This document shows positions 1-8,402 of a stretch of 54,959 nucleotides of DNA, in pieces. The first letter of the stretch is position 1, and the number at the start of each line of letters is the position of its first letter. Below the pieces are notes generated by a model that was not told the origin of the DNA, searched no databases, and saw nothing but the letters and a program-made list of their open reading frames with translations. The DNA is from Oscillospiraceae bacterium. GTDB taxonomy: Bacteria; Bacillota; Clostridia; Oscillospirales; Acutalibacteraceae. The position numbers were made by a program, and so were the translations under genes. The stretch is from NCBI GenBank assembly GCA_902786285.1, contig CADABX010000005.1, positions 1 through 54,959 on the forward strand, in the 5' to 3' direction.

Positions 1-1
1 A

Positions 2-36
2 AAATGAGCAAGGCTGACGCCTTGCTCATTTTTTTA
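2..36. terminator. Bidirectional intrinsic terminator
   Basis: A perfect stem ATGAGCAAGGC/GCCTTGCTCAT (4-14 with 19-29, loop TGAC) has an A run before it and a T run after it. It can end a rightward gene lying outside the window and also the leftward SDR gene. Confidence 0.85.
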
Positions 37-132
37 ACACAGTTATTCGCGGAAAAGAGACGCTTTGCGGGCGGCACATCCTTACGCAGGGCACCCCTTC
101 GGCGGCTTTGCTGTTGACTGTCGACGGTTGCC

Positions 133-1053
133 TTATTCTTTCGAAAACGGCAGCAGACGTTTGAGGTATTTTCCAAGCTGCACATACAGCGGTTCGCCTG
201 CGGGCGCTGCATCCGTATCTTCAAACACATCCGAGAACATTTCAAGATGCGCCGCGCGGATCACGGAGCTCGACAGCATCGGGATCAACACGCCGAACAG
301 CTTGTTGCTGTCGTTCATCAGCCTTGCGTCGATGCCGAAGACCATGTTGCTCTTGCGCTTCCAGATGCCATTGATAATGCTGTTGACCATGTGTTCACAC
401 GAGGACGACACCATCTGCAGCGCCTTTTCGCTCAGTTCGGATTCGTTGCCCTTTTTCTGGTTGGAAAAGATGTCCGTTTTGGTAAAGCCCGGGCACACAA
501 GCCCCACATAGCACAAACCGCGGCATTCCTCGCGGATGGACTCCGTCAGACTTTTGAGCGCCGCCTTGCTCGCGGAATACACGCTGGTGCCGGCCAGCGA
601 ACACAGCGCCGCGCTCGACGCGATGTTGACCACGCCTGCCGCCTTCGACTGCATCAGCATCGGCAGCAGCGCGTTCATGGAATAGACGCAGGAATAAAAA
701 TTGATCTGCATCGCGCGGTCGATATCCTCAATGGAGTAGTTGAGGAATTTGTCAAACTTCGGCAGGATGCCGGCGTTGTTGATCAGAATGTCCGGCTGAA
801 CGCCCTGCTCGCGCAGCGCGTCGGCAAAGGTTTTCCAGTTTTCCCTGACGGATACGTCAAAGAGAAAATAAGAAAAATATCGCTTTTTTGCACCAAGCTC
901 CTCCACGAGTTTGAGCATTTTTGTTTCATTGCGCGCAATGCCAATCACGCGGCAGCCGTGTTCATCGATCAGCTTTTTCACAAGCCCCTTGCCGATACCG
1001 GACGACGCGCCCGAAACGATCACTGTTTTGTAGTCGAACCAACAATCTGTCAT
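133..1053 (-). CDS. Short-chain dehydrogenase/reductase (SDR), 306 aa
   Basis: This is a classical SDR, an NAD(P)-dependent oxidoreductase of unknown substrate. The nucleotide-binding motif GASSGIG is at residues 15-21, NNAG at 92-95, and the catalytic Ser (146/147), Tyr159 and Lys163 are all present. The C-terminal 60 residues extend beyond the core Rossmann domain and contain a hydrophobic stretch (FGVLIPMLSSSVIRAAHL), which recalls membrane-associated lipid or steroid-type SDRs; that comparison is inference. The start is supported by GGGAGGG about 5 nt upstream. It stands alone, followed by a terminator at the window edge. Family assignment is firm; substrate is open. Confidence 0.9.
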   Translation of the reverse strand: MTDCWFDYKTVIVSGASSGIGKGLVKKLIDEHGCRVIGIARNETKMLKLVEELGAKKRYFSYFLFDVSVRENWKTFADALREQGVQPDILINNAGILPKFDKFLNYSIEDIDRAMQINFYSCVYSMNALLPMLMQSKAAGVVNIASSAALCSLAGTSVYSASKAALKSLTESIREECRGLCYVGLVCPGFTKTDIFSNQKKGNESELSEKALQMVSSSCEHMVNSIINGIWKRKSNMVFGIDARLMNDSNKLFGVLIPMLSSSVIRAAHLEMFSDVFEDTDAAPAGEPLYVQLGKYLKRLLPFSKE

Positions 1054-1193
1054 GTTTTCCCTCCCGCAGCCCTGCTTGCTGCTTCACACAATATTAACAA
1101 TACTTTAACAAAGAGTTGTCGCATGGAATCGTCTATTTTGTGAACGATTCGTGAATTATGAAGAGTCGTGCCACATTCCTAAGAGAGTGCTGC

Positions 1194-1224
1194 AAAAACG
1201 CGTCCGGCACAAACCGAACGCGTT
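1194..1224 (-). terminator. Intrinsic terminator of the LRR gene
   Basis: Reading leftward, an 11-bp stem (1214-1224 with 1197-1207, one G-U pair) is followed by a run of T residues, 17 nt past the stop codon of the LRR gene. Confidence 0.75.
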
Positions 1225-1240
1225 AGGTTTATCTTGCTGA

Positions 1241-2587
1241 TTACACGGTTGCCGTTGTGTTTGCCTGCAAAAGTTGTGCCAGCAGCGAACGGAACATCTC
1301 TGCCAGTTTGCTCAGTAAACCGGCAGCATCTATGGTCTGGCTCGTTTCAGAACCGGACTGCGCGGGCTGTGTCGGCTGCTGCGGATCGGCAGGCTGTTGC
1401 GGATTGCTGTTCACTGCTCCGAACAAGCCCTTCAAGGCATTGATGACATTGTCAAGCAAGGGTTTCAGCATTGCCAAAAGATTGCTGAATGCCGCTTTCA
1501 GTGTGCTGAGAAATTCGTTTGCTGCCGGCTCGCCTTCTATCACAGTAAATGCTTTATTCGTGGCTTTCGCGTAGGTTTCTGCGGTGGAACCTGCGTAACC
1601 GTAAACGGTCAGTTTATAATGACTGTATGCAGGAACGCTCCAGATATAATCCAGGCGAACTTCAGCGCCTTTGTCTTCCGGAACCAATTCAAACGGACCG
1701 TTTAACAAACAGGACGGATTCAAGACTGTAAAATCACGCATAGAGATACAACCGTTGAATGACATGTAGTCTACGATTCTCGTGCTCTTCGGGATTTTGA
1801 TACTCTCTAATGACGTACATTCACAGAACGCAGCAGCACTGATCTCTTTCAGACCTTCAGGCAGGGTGACGTTGTTCAAATAACCACACTGGAAAAATGC
1901 AGCGCCCATAATCGTCTCCAGTGTGTCAGGCAGATTGACTGTTCTCAAATTTGAACAGCCCCAAAAAGCGTATTTGCAAATCTCCTTTACACCATTTTCA
2001 ATCGTTACGGATGCTAAGCTTGTGCAATCTTCAAATGTTTCAAAGCCCATTTCTTTCAAGCTGCCCGGAATCGTTAAAGAAGTCAAACTTTCACAACTGG
2101 CAAATGAACGCCATGACAATTCCTCCAGACCGTTTCCCAAAGAAACATTTTTCAAATTCGAACAGTCACGAAAACTATCGACACCGATAGCTTTCACACT
2201 GTTCGGAACAGAAAGCGTCGCCAAACTATCACAATCATAAAATGCATAGTCTCCAATTGTTTGAACCGTATTTGCAATTGACAATTCCTTCAGCGCTCCA
2301 AAACGTCCAAATGTACTGTTTCCAATTGCTGTTACACCAGTACCGATGATAACTTTCTTGATTTGAGTCCTATATGCATCCCACGGAAACTTCTCTTGCG
2401 GAAGCTGATCATAATCCGGCATGGCACCGTTGCCGCTGACCGTCAGGGTGCCATTGCTGTCCAGCGTCCACGTCAAGCTGCCGACCGTTCCGCTTGATAC
2501 GGTGTAGGCAAATGCCAACGGCATCACACTGCAGACGAGAAGCATTGTCAATAAAACTGCAATCATCTGTTTTACTGTTTTTTTCAT
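1241..2587 (-). CDS. Secreted BspA-like leucine-rich-repeat protein, 448 aa
   Basis: A signal peptide (MKKTVKQ, hydrophobic core, then AFA cleavage region near residue 27) is followed by a short domain with the motif TLDSNGTLTVSGNG, then about eight BspA/TpLRR-type repeats of the form 'IGxxAFxxCxxLxxVxIPxxVKxI'. The C-terminus has a hydrophobic/amphipathic segment (FLSTLKAAFSNLLAMLKPLL), a Pro-Gln linker and a second amphipathic helix (LLSKLAEMFRSLLAQLL). Such proteins are surface or secreted adhesin-like proteins; the ligand is unknown. The start at 2587 has GGAGG 8 nt upstream; a TTG 15 nt further out overlaps that site and is unlikely. The repeat block is visibly richer in A+T than both ends of the gene, suggesting mosaic origin. 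It is divergent from an XRE regulator. Confidence 0.88.
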   Translation of the reverse strand: MKKTVKQMIAVLLTMLLVCSVMPLAFAYTVSSGTVGSLTWTLDSNGTLTVSGNGAMPDYDQLPQEKFPWDAYRTQIKKVIIGTGVTAIGNSTFGRFGALKELSIANTVQTIGDYAFYDCDSLATLSVPNSVKAIGVDSFRDCSNLKNVSLGNGLEELSWRSFASCESLTSLTIPGSLKEMGFETFEDCTSLASVTIENGVKEICKYAFWGCSNLRTVNLPDTLETIMGAAFFQCGYLNNVTLPEGLKEISAAAFCECTSLESIKIPKSTRIVDYMSFNGCISMRDFTVLNPSCLLNGPFELVPEDKGAEVRLDYIWSVPAYSHYKLTVYGYAGSTAETYAKATNKAFTVIEGEPAANEFLSTLKAAFSNLLAMLKPLLDNVINALKGLFGAVNSNPQQPADPQQPTQPAQSGSETSQTIDAAGLLSKLAEMFRSLLAQLLQANTTATV

Positions 2588-2611
2588 AACGAGAACCTCC
2601 AAACTTAATTA

Positions 2612-2629
2612 TATAACCGTATGGTTATA
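2612..2629. promoter_or_regulatory. Operator-like palindrome 1 (XRE regulator)
   Basis: TATAACCGTATGGTTATA fits the form NATAAC-N6-GTTATN, the same form as the palindrome at 2667-2684, 55 bp away. It lies just downstream of the probable LRR transcription start. Binding by the adjacent XRE protein is inference. Confidence 0.6.
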
Positions 2630-2639
2630 ATGTAATAAT

Positions 2640-2668
2640 AGTTTACATGAAAAATGATAGAATGTCAA
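2640..2668 (-). promoter_or_regulatory. Probable promoter of the LRR gene
   Basis: Leftward -35 TTGACA (2663-2668) and -10 TAAACT (2640-2645) are 17 bp apart. The -35 overlaps the right-hand operator-like palindrome. Confidence 0.55.
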
Positions 2669-2684
2669 TAACCAAACAGTTATT
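2667..2684. promoter_or_regulatory. Operator-like palindrome 2 (XRE regulator)
   Basis: AATAACCAAACAGTTATT matches NATAAC-N6-GTTATN. It overlaps the -35 of the LRR promoter and ends 15 bp before the regulator's start codon, so one regulator could control both genes. Confidence 0.6.
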
Positions 2685-2699
2685 TTTAAGAGGTCTGCT

Positions 2700-2906
2700 A
2701 TGGGTTATTACAAACGAATCCGTGAACTGCGGGAAGACCATGATCTGACGCAGGCGCAGGTTGCCGCATATCTTTCCATGAAACAGCCGCAGTATAACCG
2801 CTATGAGCGCGGTTTGCGGGACATTCCGTCCGATGTACTGATTGCACTTGCAAAGCTTTATCACACATCCACCGATTATATTCTAAATCTGACAGATAAC
2901 CAATAA
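2700..2906 (+). CDS. XRE-family HTH transcriptional regulator, 68 aa
   Basis: This is a single HTH_3/Cro-C1 domain protein: 'RIRELREDHDLTQAQVAAYL' gives helices 1-2 and 'SMKQPQYNRYERGLRDIPSD' gives the recognition helix region, followed by the usual 'LIALAKLYHTSTDYIL' C-terminal helices. It has no extra sensor domain. It is divergent from the LRR gene, with two similar palindromes between them, so it probably autoregulates and controls the surface protein. An AAGAGG site precedes the ATG. Confidence 0.9.
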   Translation: MGYYKRIRELREDHDLTQAQVAAYLSMKQPQYNRYERGLRDIPSDVLIALAKLYHTSTDYILNLTDNQ

Positions 2907-2938
2907 AACCAACGCATCTGCTGACGCGTTGGTTTTTT
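2907..2938 (+). terminator. Intrinsic terminator after the XRE gene
   Basis: The stem AACCAACGC/GCGTTGGTT (2907-2915 with 2926-2934) is followed by a T run and starts immediately after the stop codon. Confidence 0.85.
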
Positions 2939-3042
2939 CTTGCTTTCTTGTTTCTTGCAATCCTGCTGCTCTGCGCGGCAAACTGCTTCTCGCAGCCGCA
3001 CCGCCCGGCGCGTCGGCCCTCGGCCCTTAGCCCTTGGCCCTG

Positions 3043-4962
3043 TTATTCCAGTTCAAACGCACCCTGATAGAGCTTGGCGTAGGTGCCGTCCTGGGCAATC
3101 AGTTGGTCGTGCGTGCCGCGCTCGATGATGCTGCCGTGGTCGAGCACCATAATGACGTCGGAGTTTTGCACCGTAGACAGGCGGTGGGCAATGACAAAGA
3201 CTGTGCGGCCGTGCATCAGCGCGTCCATGCCGCGCTGCACCAGCGCTTCGGTGCGCGTGTCGATGGAGGATGTGGCTTCGTCCAGAATCATCACCGGCGG
3301 GTCGGCAACTGCCGCGCGTGCGATGGAGATGAGCTGCCGCTGCCCCTGCGACAGATTGGCGCCGTTGCCGGTTAAAACGGTGTCGTAGCCGTCCGGCAGA
3401 CGCGAGATGAAGCCGTGGGCGTTCGCTTTTTTGGCGGCGTCAATGATCTGTTCGTCCGTCGCGTCCAGATTGCCGTAGCGGATGTTTTCCTTTACCGTGC
3501 CGGTAAACAGGTTCACGTCCTGCAGCACAATACCCAGCGAACGGCGCAGATCGTTCTTTTTGATCTTGTTGATATTGATGCCGTCATAGCGGATCTTGCC
3601 GTCCGCGATGTCGTAAAAACGGTTGATGAGGTTTGTAATCGTCGTTTTGCCCGCGCCCGTGGCGCCCACAAAAGCGACCTTCTGGCCGGGTTCGGCATAA
3701 AGCGTGATGTTGTGCAAAACGGTCTTTTCCGGGTTGTAGGCAAAGTCCACGTCAAACATACGCACTTCGCCCTTGAGCTCGGTATAGGTCACGTCGCCCG
3801 TTTCATGCGGATGCTTCCACGCCCACATGCCGGTGTGGTGATCGGCTTCTTTGAGTACGCCGTCCTTCTTTTCAGCGTTGACCAGCGTCACATAGCCGTC
3901 GTCGGTTTCCGGCTGTTCGTCCATCAGATCAAAGATCCGTTCCGCGCCGGCCAAAGCCATGACCACGGCGTTGAGCTGCTGGGAAAACTGGTTGATCGGC
4001 ATCACGAACGAACGCGAGAGCTGTAAAAACGCCGCCACGGCGCCGAGGTTCAGGCCGCCGATCCCGCGTGAGGCAAGCAGACCGCCGAGGATGGCGCACA
4101 ACACGTATTGCAGATGGCCGAGGTTGTTGTTGATCGGGCCGAGGTTGTTGGCAAAGCGGTTGGCCTGCATGGCGTTTTCATACAGCTCGTCGTTCTTTTT
4201 GTCAAACGCCTCCTTCACCTGCGGCTCGTGGCAAAAGACCTTGACGACCTTCTGGCCGTTCATCATCTCTTCGATATAGCCGTTGACGTCGCCGAGCGCG
4301 CGCTGCTGTTTGACAAAATATTTGCCGGACTGTCCCGCCACTTTGCCGGTGACGAAGAACATGAACGCGATGAACAGCATCACAAAGACCGTCAGATGCC
4401 ACGACGTTGCGACCATCGACACGAACACGGACACCACAGTGACAAACGAAGAGATTGTCTGCGGCACCGTTTGGGAGATCATCTGGCGCAGCGTGTCGGC
4501 GTCGTTGGTGTAGTGGCTCATAATATCGCCGTGGGTGTGGGTGTCAAAATAGCGGACAGGCAGCGTCTGCATATGGGAGAACATATCGTTGCGAATCTTT
4601 TTGAGCACACCCTGCGCCACAACCGCCATCACGCGGTTTTGGATATAGACCGCGATCACACCTGCAAGATAGATGCCGGCCATCATGCACAGCGCGCCGA
4701 ACAGCGGTTGGAAATTGCCCGTATGCTCTTTGACCAACGGCAAAATATAGTCGTTGATCAGCGGTTTCAAAAACAGCGACGCGGAAACGCTGGACCCGGC
4801 GGTGATGATGATGCAGACCACAACCACTGCCAGACGCAGGATATTGCCGCGCATGATTTCACGCAGCAGCCGCTTGACCGTGCCTTTTTTGACTTTTTGC
4901 TTCGGAATGCCGCGGAAGTTGCCGCGCGGCGGCGGCATCTGTCTGGTTTGTGTCTGGGCCAT
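3043..4962 (-). CDS. ABC exporter half-transporter, catalytic half, 639 aa
   Basis: This is a type IV ABC exporter subunit: an N-terminal six-helix membrane domain (about residues 40-350), then a nucleotide-binding domain with Walker A GATGAGKTT, signature LSQGQ, Walker B VMILDEA carrying the catalytic Glu, and the H-loop IAHR. The signature deviates from LSGGQ. An insertion of about 30 residues precedes the NBD (around EADHHTGMWAWKHPHETGD). Its start codon shares one base with the stop of the preceding ABC gene, so the two are co-translated and probably form a heterodimer exporting drugs or peptides. The substrate is not predictable. Confidence 0.93.
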   Translation of the reverse strand: MAQTQTRQMPPPRGNFRGIPKQKVKKGTVKRLLREIMRGNILRLAVVVVCIIITAGSSVSASLFLKPLINDYILPLVKEHTGNFQPLFGALCMMAGIYLAGVIAVYIQNRVMAVVAQGVLKKIRNDMFSHMQTLPVRYFDTHTHGDIMSHYTNDADTLRQMISQTVPQTISSFVTVVSVFVSMVATSWHLTVFVMLFIAFMFFVTGKVAGQSGKYFVKQQRALGDVNGYIEEMMNGQKVVKVFCHEPQVKEAFDKKNDELYENAMQANRFANNLGPINNNLGHLQYVLCAILGGLLASRGIGGLNLGAVAAFLQLSRSFVMPINQFSQQLNAVVMALAGAERIFDLMDEQPETDDGYVTLVNAEKKDGVLKEADHHTGMWAWKHPHETGDVTYTELKGEVRMFDVDFAYNPEKTVLHNITLYAEPGQKVAFVGATGAGKTTITNLINRFYDIADGKIRYDGININKIKKNDLRRSLGIVLQDVNLFTGTVKENIRYGNLDATDEQIIDAAKKANAHGFISRLPDGYDTVLTGNGANLSQGQRQLISIARAAVADPPVMILDEATSSIDTRTEALVQRGMDALMHGRTVFVIAHRLSTVQNSDVIMVLDHGSIIERGTHDQLIAQDGTYAKLYQGAFELE

Positions 4963-6707
4963 TATTTGCCGCCCCCTTTCGTCTGTGATTCATACACTTC
5001 GCGGTAAATCTCACTCGTTGCAAGCAGCGTTTCGTGGTTGCCGATCGCATCGACCCGGCCGTCTTCGAGCACCAATATCACATCCGCGTGCTCCACCGAG
5101 GACACCCGCTGGGCGATGATGATTATGGTCGTTTCGGGGATATACTGCTTGAACGCGCGGCGGATCAGCGCGTCGGTTTTGGTATCCACGGCGCTGGTGG
5201 AGTCGTCTAGCACGAGGATCTTCGGCTTTTTCAGCAGCGAGCGCGCAATGCAAAGGCGCTGCTTCTGGCCGCCGGACACGTTGGTGCCGCCCTGCTCGAT
5301 ATAGGTATCGTAGCCGTCCGGGAACGCGCGGATGAATTCGTCGGCCTGCGCCAGCCGGCACGCTTCCTCCAGTTCTTCGTCCGTGGCGTTCTCGTTGCCC
5401 CAGCGCAGGTTTTCCTTGATCGTGCCGGAAAACAAAACGTTCTTCTGCAGCACCATCGCCACTTCGTTGCGCAGCGTATCGAGATCGTAGCGTTTCACAT
5501 TTACGCCGCCGACCTTGACGGTGCCTTCGGTGGCGTCATACAGCCGCGCGATGAGCTGCACCAGCGTCGATTTGCCTGCGCCGGTGGCGCCGAGGATACC
5601 GACCGTCTGGCCGCTTTCGATGCGGAACGTGGCGTCCTTGAGGCAAAGCTTGTCTTTGTCACCGGCATACGAGAAGCTGACGTGATCGAATTCGACGCTG
5701 CCGTCCCGCACCTCGAAAACCGGACTGTCCGGGTTGTGCAGATCGCTGTCTTCTTTAAGCACTTCATAGATCCGCTGCGCCGACGCTTTGGACATCGTGA
5801 GCATGACGAAGATCATAGACAGCATCATCAGCGTCATCAGAATCTGCATAGAATACGTAATCAGGCTCACAAGGCTCCCGGTCGTCATGCCCGCCTCGGG
5901 CACATTGCCGCTTTCAACAATCAGATGGGCGCCGAACCAGGAAAGCAGCAGCATCGTGGCGTAGGATGAAAACTGCATCAAGGGCGCGTTGAGCGCCAGC
6001 AGCTTTTCGGCGGAAACGAAGTCGTGATAGATCGTTTCCGACACGGTGTTGAATTTTTCGCGCTCGTGGTCTTCGCGCACAAAGGCTTTGACCACACGGA
6101 TGCCGTGCAGGTTTTCCGACACGACGCGGTTGAGCACATCGTACGTTTTGAATACGCGCTCAAAGATCGGGTGCGCGTGGGTCACGATATAGGCGAGACC
6201 CGCCGCCAAAAGCGGCAGCACGCACAGGAAAATGAGGCTCAGTTTATGGTTGACACGGAACGCCATCACGAGCGAGAAGATCAGCATCATCGGCGAGCGC
6301 ACCGCGATGCGGATAATCATCTGATAGGCGTTTTGCAGGTTTGTCACGTCCGTCGTCAGCCGTGTGACGAGCGACGAGACCGAAAAGCGGTCGATGTTGG
6401 AAAACGAAAACGATTGCACATTGTGGAACATGTCGTGCCGCAGATTGCGCGCAAAGCCAGCCGACGCCTTGGCGGCGTTTTTGCCGGAAAGCACGCCGAA
6501 CGTCAGCGACAGCACGCAGAACACCACAAGCAGACCGCCCGTTTTCAAAATATAGTTCATATCGCCGACCGTCACACCGAGGTCCAAAAGCTTGCCCATA
6601 TAATACGGGATCAGCACCTCCATGACCACTTCGAGCGACACGAACAGCGGCGTCAAAATCGACGCGAGCTTATACTCGCGGATGCAAAGACTAAGTCGTT
6701 TGATCAT
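4962..6707 (-). CDS. ABC exporter half-transporter, degenerate half, 581 aa
   Basis: The membrane domain covers about residues 15-310 and the NBD follows, with Walker A GATGAGKST at 373-381 and a canonical VSGGQ near 477-481. The Walker B is ILVLDDS, with Asp where the catalytic Glu should be, and the H-loop reads AQR instead of AHR. These two changes are the hallmark of the degenerate half of heterodimeric exporters such as BmrCD or TM287/288. The start at 6707 follows AGGAGGTGG and overlaps the MarR gene by 17 nt; upstream in-frame ATGs lie inside MarR and have no such site. Confidence 0.93.
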   Translation of the reverse strand: MIKRLSLCIREYKLASILTPLFVSLEVVMEVLIPYYMGKLLDLGVTVGDMNYILKTGGLLVVFCVLSLTFGVLSGKNAAKASAGFARNLRHDMFHNVQSFSFSNIDRFSVSSLVTRLTTDVTNLQNAYQMIIRIAVRSPMMLIFSLVMAFRVNHKLSLIFLCVLPLLAAGLAYIVTHAHPIFERVFKTYDVLNRVVSENLHGIRVVKAFVREDHEREKFNTVSETIYHDFVSAEKLLALNAPLMQFSSYATMLLLSWFGAHLIVESGNVPEAGMTTGSLVSLITYSMQILMTLMMLSMIFVMLTMSKASAQRIYEVLKEDSDLHNPDSPVFEVRDGSVEFDHVSFSYAGDKDKLCLKDATFRIESGQTVGILGATGAGKSTLVQLIARLYDATEGTVKVGGVNVKRYDLDTLRNEVAMVLQKNVLFSGTIKENLRWGNENATDEELEEACRLAQADEFIRAFPDGYDTYIEQGGTNVSGGQKQRLCIARSLLKKPKILVLDDSTSAVDTKTDALIRRAFKQYIPETTIIIIAQRVSSVEHADVILVLEDGRVDAIGNHETLLATSEIYREVYESQTKGGGK

Positions 6708-7143
6708 CGGCTTCCACCTCCTGTTGAATCTTTTTGAGCACCGAAAAGAAGGTTGCGGTCTCCTCTTCGCTGAGCCTGCTGCGCAGTTTGTCTTCGAGCG
6801 CATTGAACGCGTCGTCCACCTGTCGGTGCATTTGCAGCGCCTTTTCGGTGAGGGTGATCTTTTTGAGCCGCGCGTCATAGGGCACACTTTCGCGCACGAT
6901 CAGCCCGTTTTTTTCCATGAGCTGCAAAATGCTTGTGGCTGTGGAGCGGCGGATGTTGCACGCCTTTTCAAAGTCGCGCTGAAACACGTCTTCGTGTCGG
7001 TGATCGTAAAAATACCCGATCGCCCAGCCGTGCATCCCGGTCATCTTGTCGGCGCAGCTTTTTTGCGTGTGGCTGTCCATATACCGCTTGATGCAGCGCG
7101 ACGTTTTGTGCAGCTCAAAGGATATGAGCGTTTTATCCGGCAT
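6691..7143 (-). CDS. MarR-family transcriptional regulator, 150 aa
   Basis: This is a winged-helix regulator: a recognition helix region around 'NIRRSTATSILQLMEKNGLI' and a wing 'RESVPYDARLKKITLTEKA' are typical of MarR/SlyA. It is the first gene of an operon with the two ABC exporter halves and most likely represses it until a toxic ligand binds. GGAG precedes the ATG. A perfect 14-bp palindrome lies in the leader between promoter and start codon. Confidence 0.92.
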   Translation of the reverse strand: MPDKTLISFELHKTSRCIKRYMDSHTQKSCADKMTGMHGWAIGYFYDHRHEDVFQRDFEKACNIRRSTATSILQLMEKNGLIVRESVPYDARLKKITLTEKALQMHRQVDDAFNALEDKLRSRLSEEETATFFSVLKKIQQEVEADDQTT

Positions 7144-7168
7144 ATCATATCTCCTTTCCTTGTATTCT

Positions 7169-7182
7169 GTTCGCCTGCGAAC
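7169..7182. promoter_or_regulatory. Candidate MarR operator
   Basis: The perfect palindrome GTTCGCCTGCGAAC lies in the short leader of the marR-ABC operon, downstream of the promoter. Autoregulatory binding is inference from position. Confidence 0.5.
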
Positions 7183-7223
7183 TGTCCGAATGTGAACTGT
7201 TAGGAACCGAACAAACCTGTGTT

Positions 7224-7252
7224 ATTATACGCCGCCGCATTCGATTTGTCAA
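7224..7252 (-). promoter_or_regulatory. Consensus promoter of the marR-ABC operon
   Basis: Leftward TTGACA (7247-7252) and TATAAT (7224-7229) are 17 bp apart, a perfect sigma-A promoter. Confidence 0.85.
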
Positions 7253-7421
7253 CAAGATAATTGGATTCCGCATAAAATATTTCTGCCGGCGCATCCTGTT
7301 GACAGCCGGCATTTGTTCACAATTGGATCATATTTTGTTTTCATAATTGTTCCTTCTCTATCACGACACTGTGATGAACAGGTGCTATGCTCAATATATT
7401 CAGAGAAGGAGTGAAAAAAAG

Positions 7422-7634
7422 ATGCAGAAAAACGGACTGACCTTGAAACTTGCGAGCGCTGTCTGTGCGCTGGCGTGCGTGCTGTTTGCGGTGCTTTGCT
7501 TTGTTTTGCCGCAGGGCAGAACGCTGCTGATTGCCCTTTGCGCCGTGTTCTTTTTGCTGTTTAGCGTCAACGTGCATCTGCTGCAGCGCAAAAAGAGAGC
7601 GACCGTTGCTAATACCCTTGACCGCGCGGCATAA
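7422..7634 (+). CDS. Small membrane protein, 70 aa, unknown function
   Basis: Two hydrophobic segments (about residues 9-29 and 33-54) are followed by a basic tail (LLQRKKR), so the topology is a two-TM hairpin. GAAGGAG lies 10 nt before the ATG. It is monocistronic and closed by a strong terminator. I do not recognise a family; the composition is that of a genuine small integral membrane protein. Confidence 0.65.
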   Translation: MQKNGLTLKLASAVCALACVLFAVLCFVLPQGRTLLIALCAVFFLLFSVNVHLLQRKKRATVANTLDRAA

Positions 7635-7697
7635 GGCTGCGCTTTCCCCTGCCGATTGGACGAAATTAGGATCTTTCGTCCTGCCTATAAAAAACGG

Positions 7698-7743
7698 AAC
7701 CAATACAGCATCTGCTATCGTGCGGGTGCTGTATTGGTTTTTT
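7698..7743. terminator. Bidirectional intrinsic terminator
   Basis: A perfect 12-bp stem AACCAATACAGC/GCTGTATTGGTT (7698-7709 with 7728-7739) with a T run separates the small membrane gene from the end of the leftward transporter operon. Confidence 0.85.
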
Positions 7744-7751
7744 CAGTCCTT

Positions 7752-8390
7752 TTAGGATTTGAGCAGCCAGGTTTCGCCGTTCGGCATCCGCTGCACGCTG
7801 CCGCGCAGATGGGAGAGCAGCTCTCCGCTTTCGTAATTGCGCACAAACAATTCCTCGCGGTAGTCCGGGTCTTCGAACCATTTCCAGAAATACAGGTTGT
7901 CGCCGTCGCGGCAATAGAACGATTCCCCCTGTTCCAACCGGAAGTCGCGCCGTTCCGGCCACAGAATCTGGAACAAATCCTGTTTTTCGCGCGTGAGCAT
8001 CATCGGAGAAAAATCGAGTGCAAGATTGTAGCAGTCCGCAGCGACGGACAGCGGCAGCGTTTGAAACGTCTGCGTTTGCGCTGTTGCCGGATCGAACCGG
8101 GCAATCACGATGGTTTCCGCCGGAAAATCGACATACAAAAGATAAATCGCGTTTTCATAAAAAGCGGGCTTGCCGAAGTATTGACCGTCGCGTTTTGCAA
8201 CCGGCTCAAAGACGACGCCGTCCGGATAGGACACCAGCACCAGACGGTTGCCGCGAATCCGGTAACCGGCGCGAAACAGCTCCTCCGCCTCATACAGATC
8301 GCCGTGGGTATAGTCGGTGCCCCAGCGCCAGTCTTCGCTGTTTTCCATCGGCTCGAGATAGGTAATCCCGCCGAGATCGAGCGTTTTCAT
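7752..8390 (-). CDS. Hypothetical protein, 212 aa
   Basis: No signal peptide or membrane segment is visible. The sequence is rich in aromatic and acidic residues, with repeated short beta-strand-like motifs ('GNRLVLVSYPDG', 'AIYLLYVDFPAETIVIARFD', 'DNLYFWKW'), suggesting a beta-propeller-like or beta-sandwich fold; that is inference. It starts 12 nt after the YfcC transporter and is the third gene of that operon, so it may be functionally linked. I do not recognise a named family. Confidence 0.7.
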   Translation of the reverse strand: MKTLDLGGITYLEPMENSEDWRWGTDYTHGDLYEAEELFRAGYRIRGNRLVLVSYPDGVVFEPVAKRDGQYFGKPAFYENAIYLLYVDFPAETIVIARFDPATAQTQTFQTLPLSVAADCYNLALDFSPMMLTREKQDLFQILWPERRDFRLEQGESFYCRDGDNLYFWKWFEDPDYREELFVRNYESGELLSHLRGSVQRMPNGETWLLKS

Positions 8391-8402
8391 CGTGCGGCCC
8401 CC

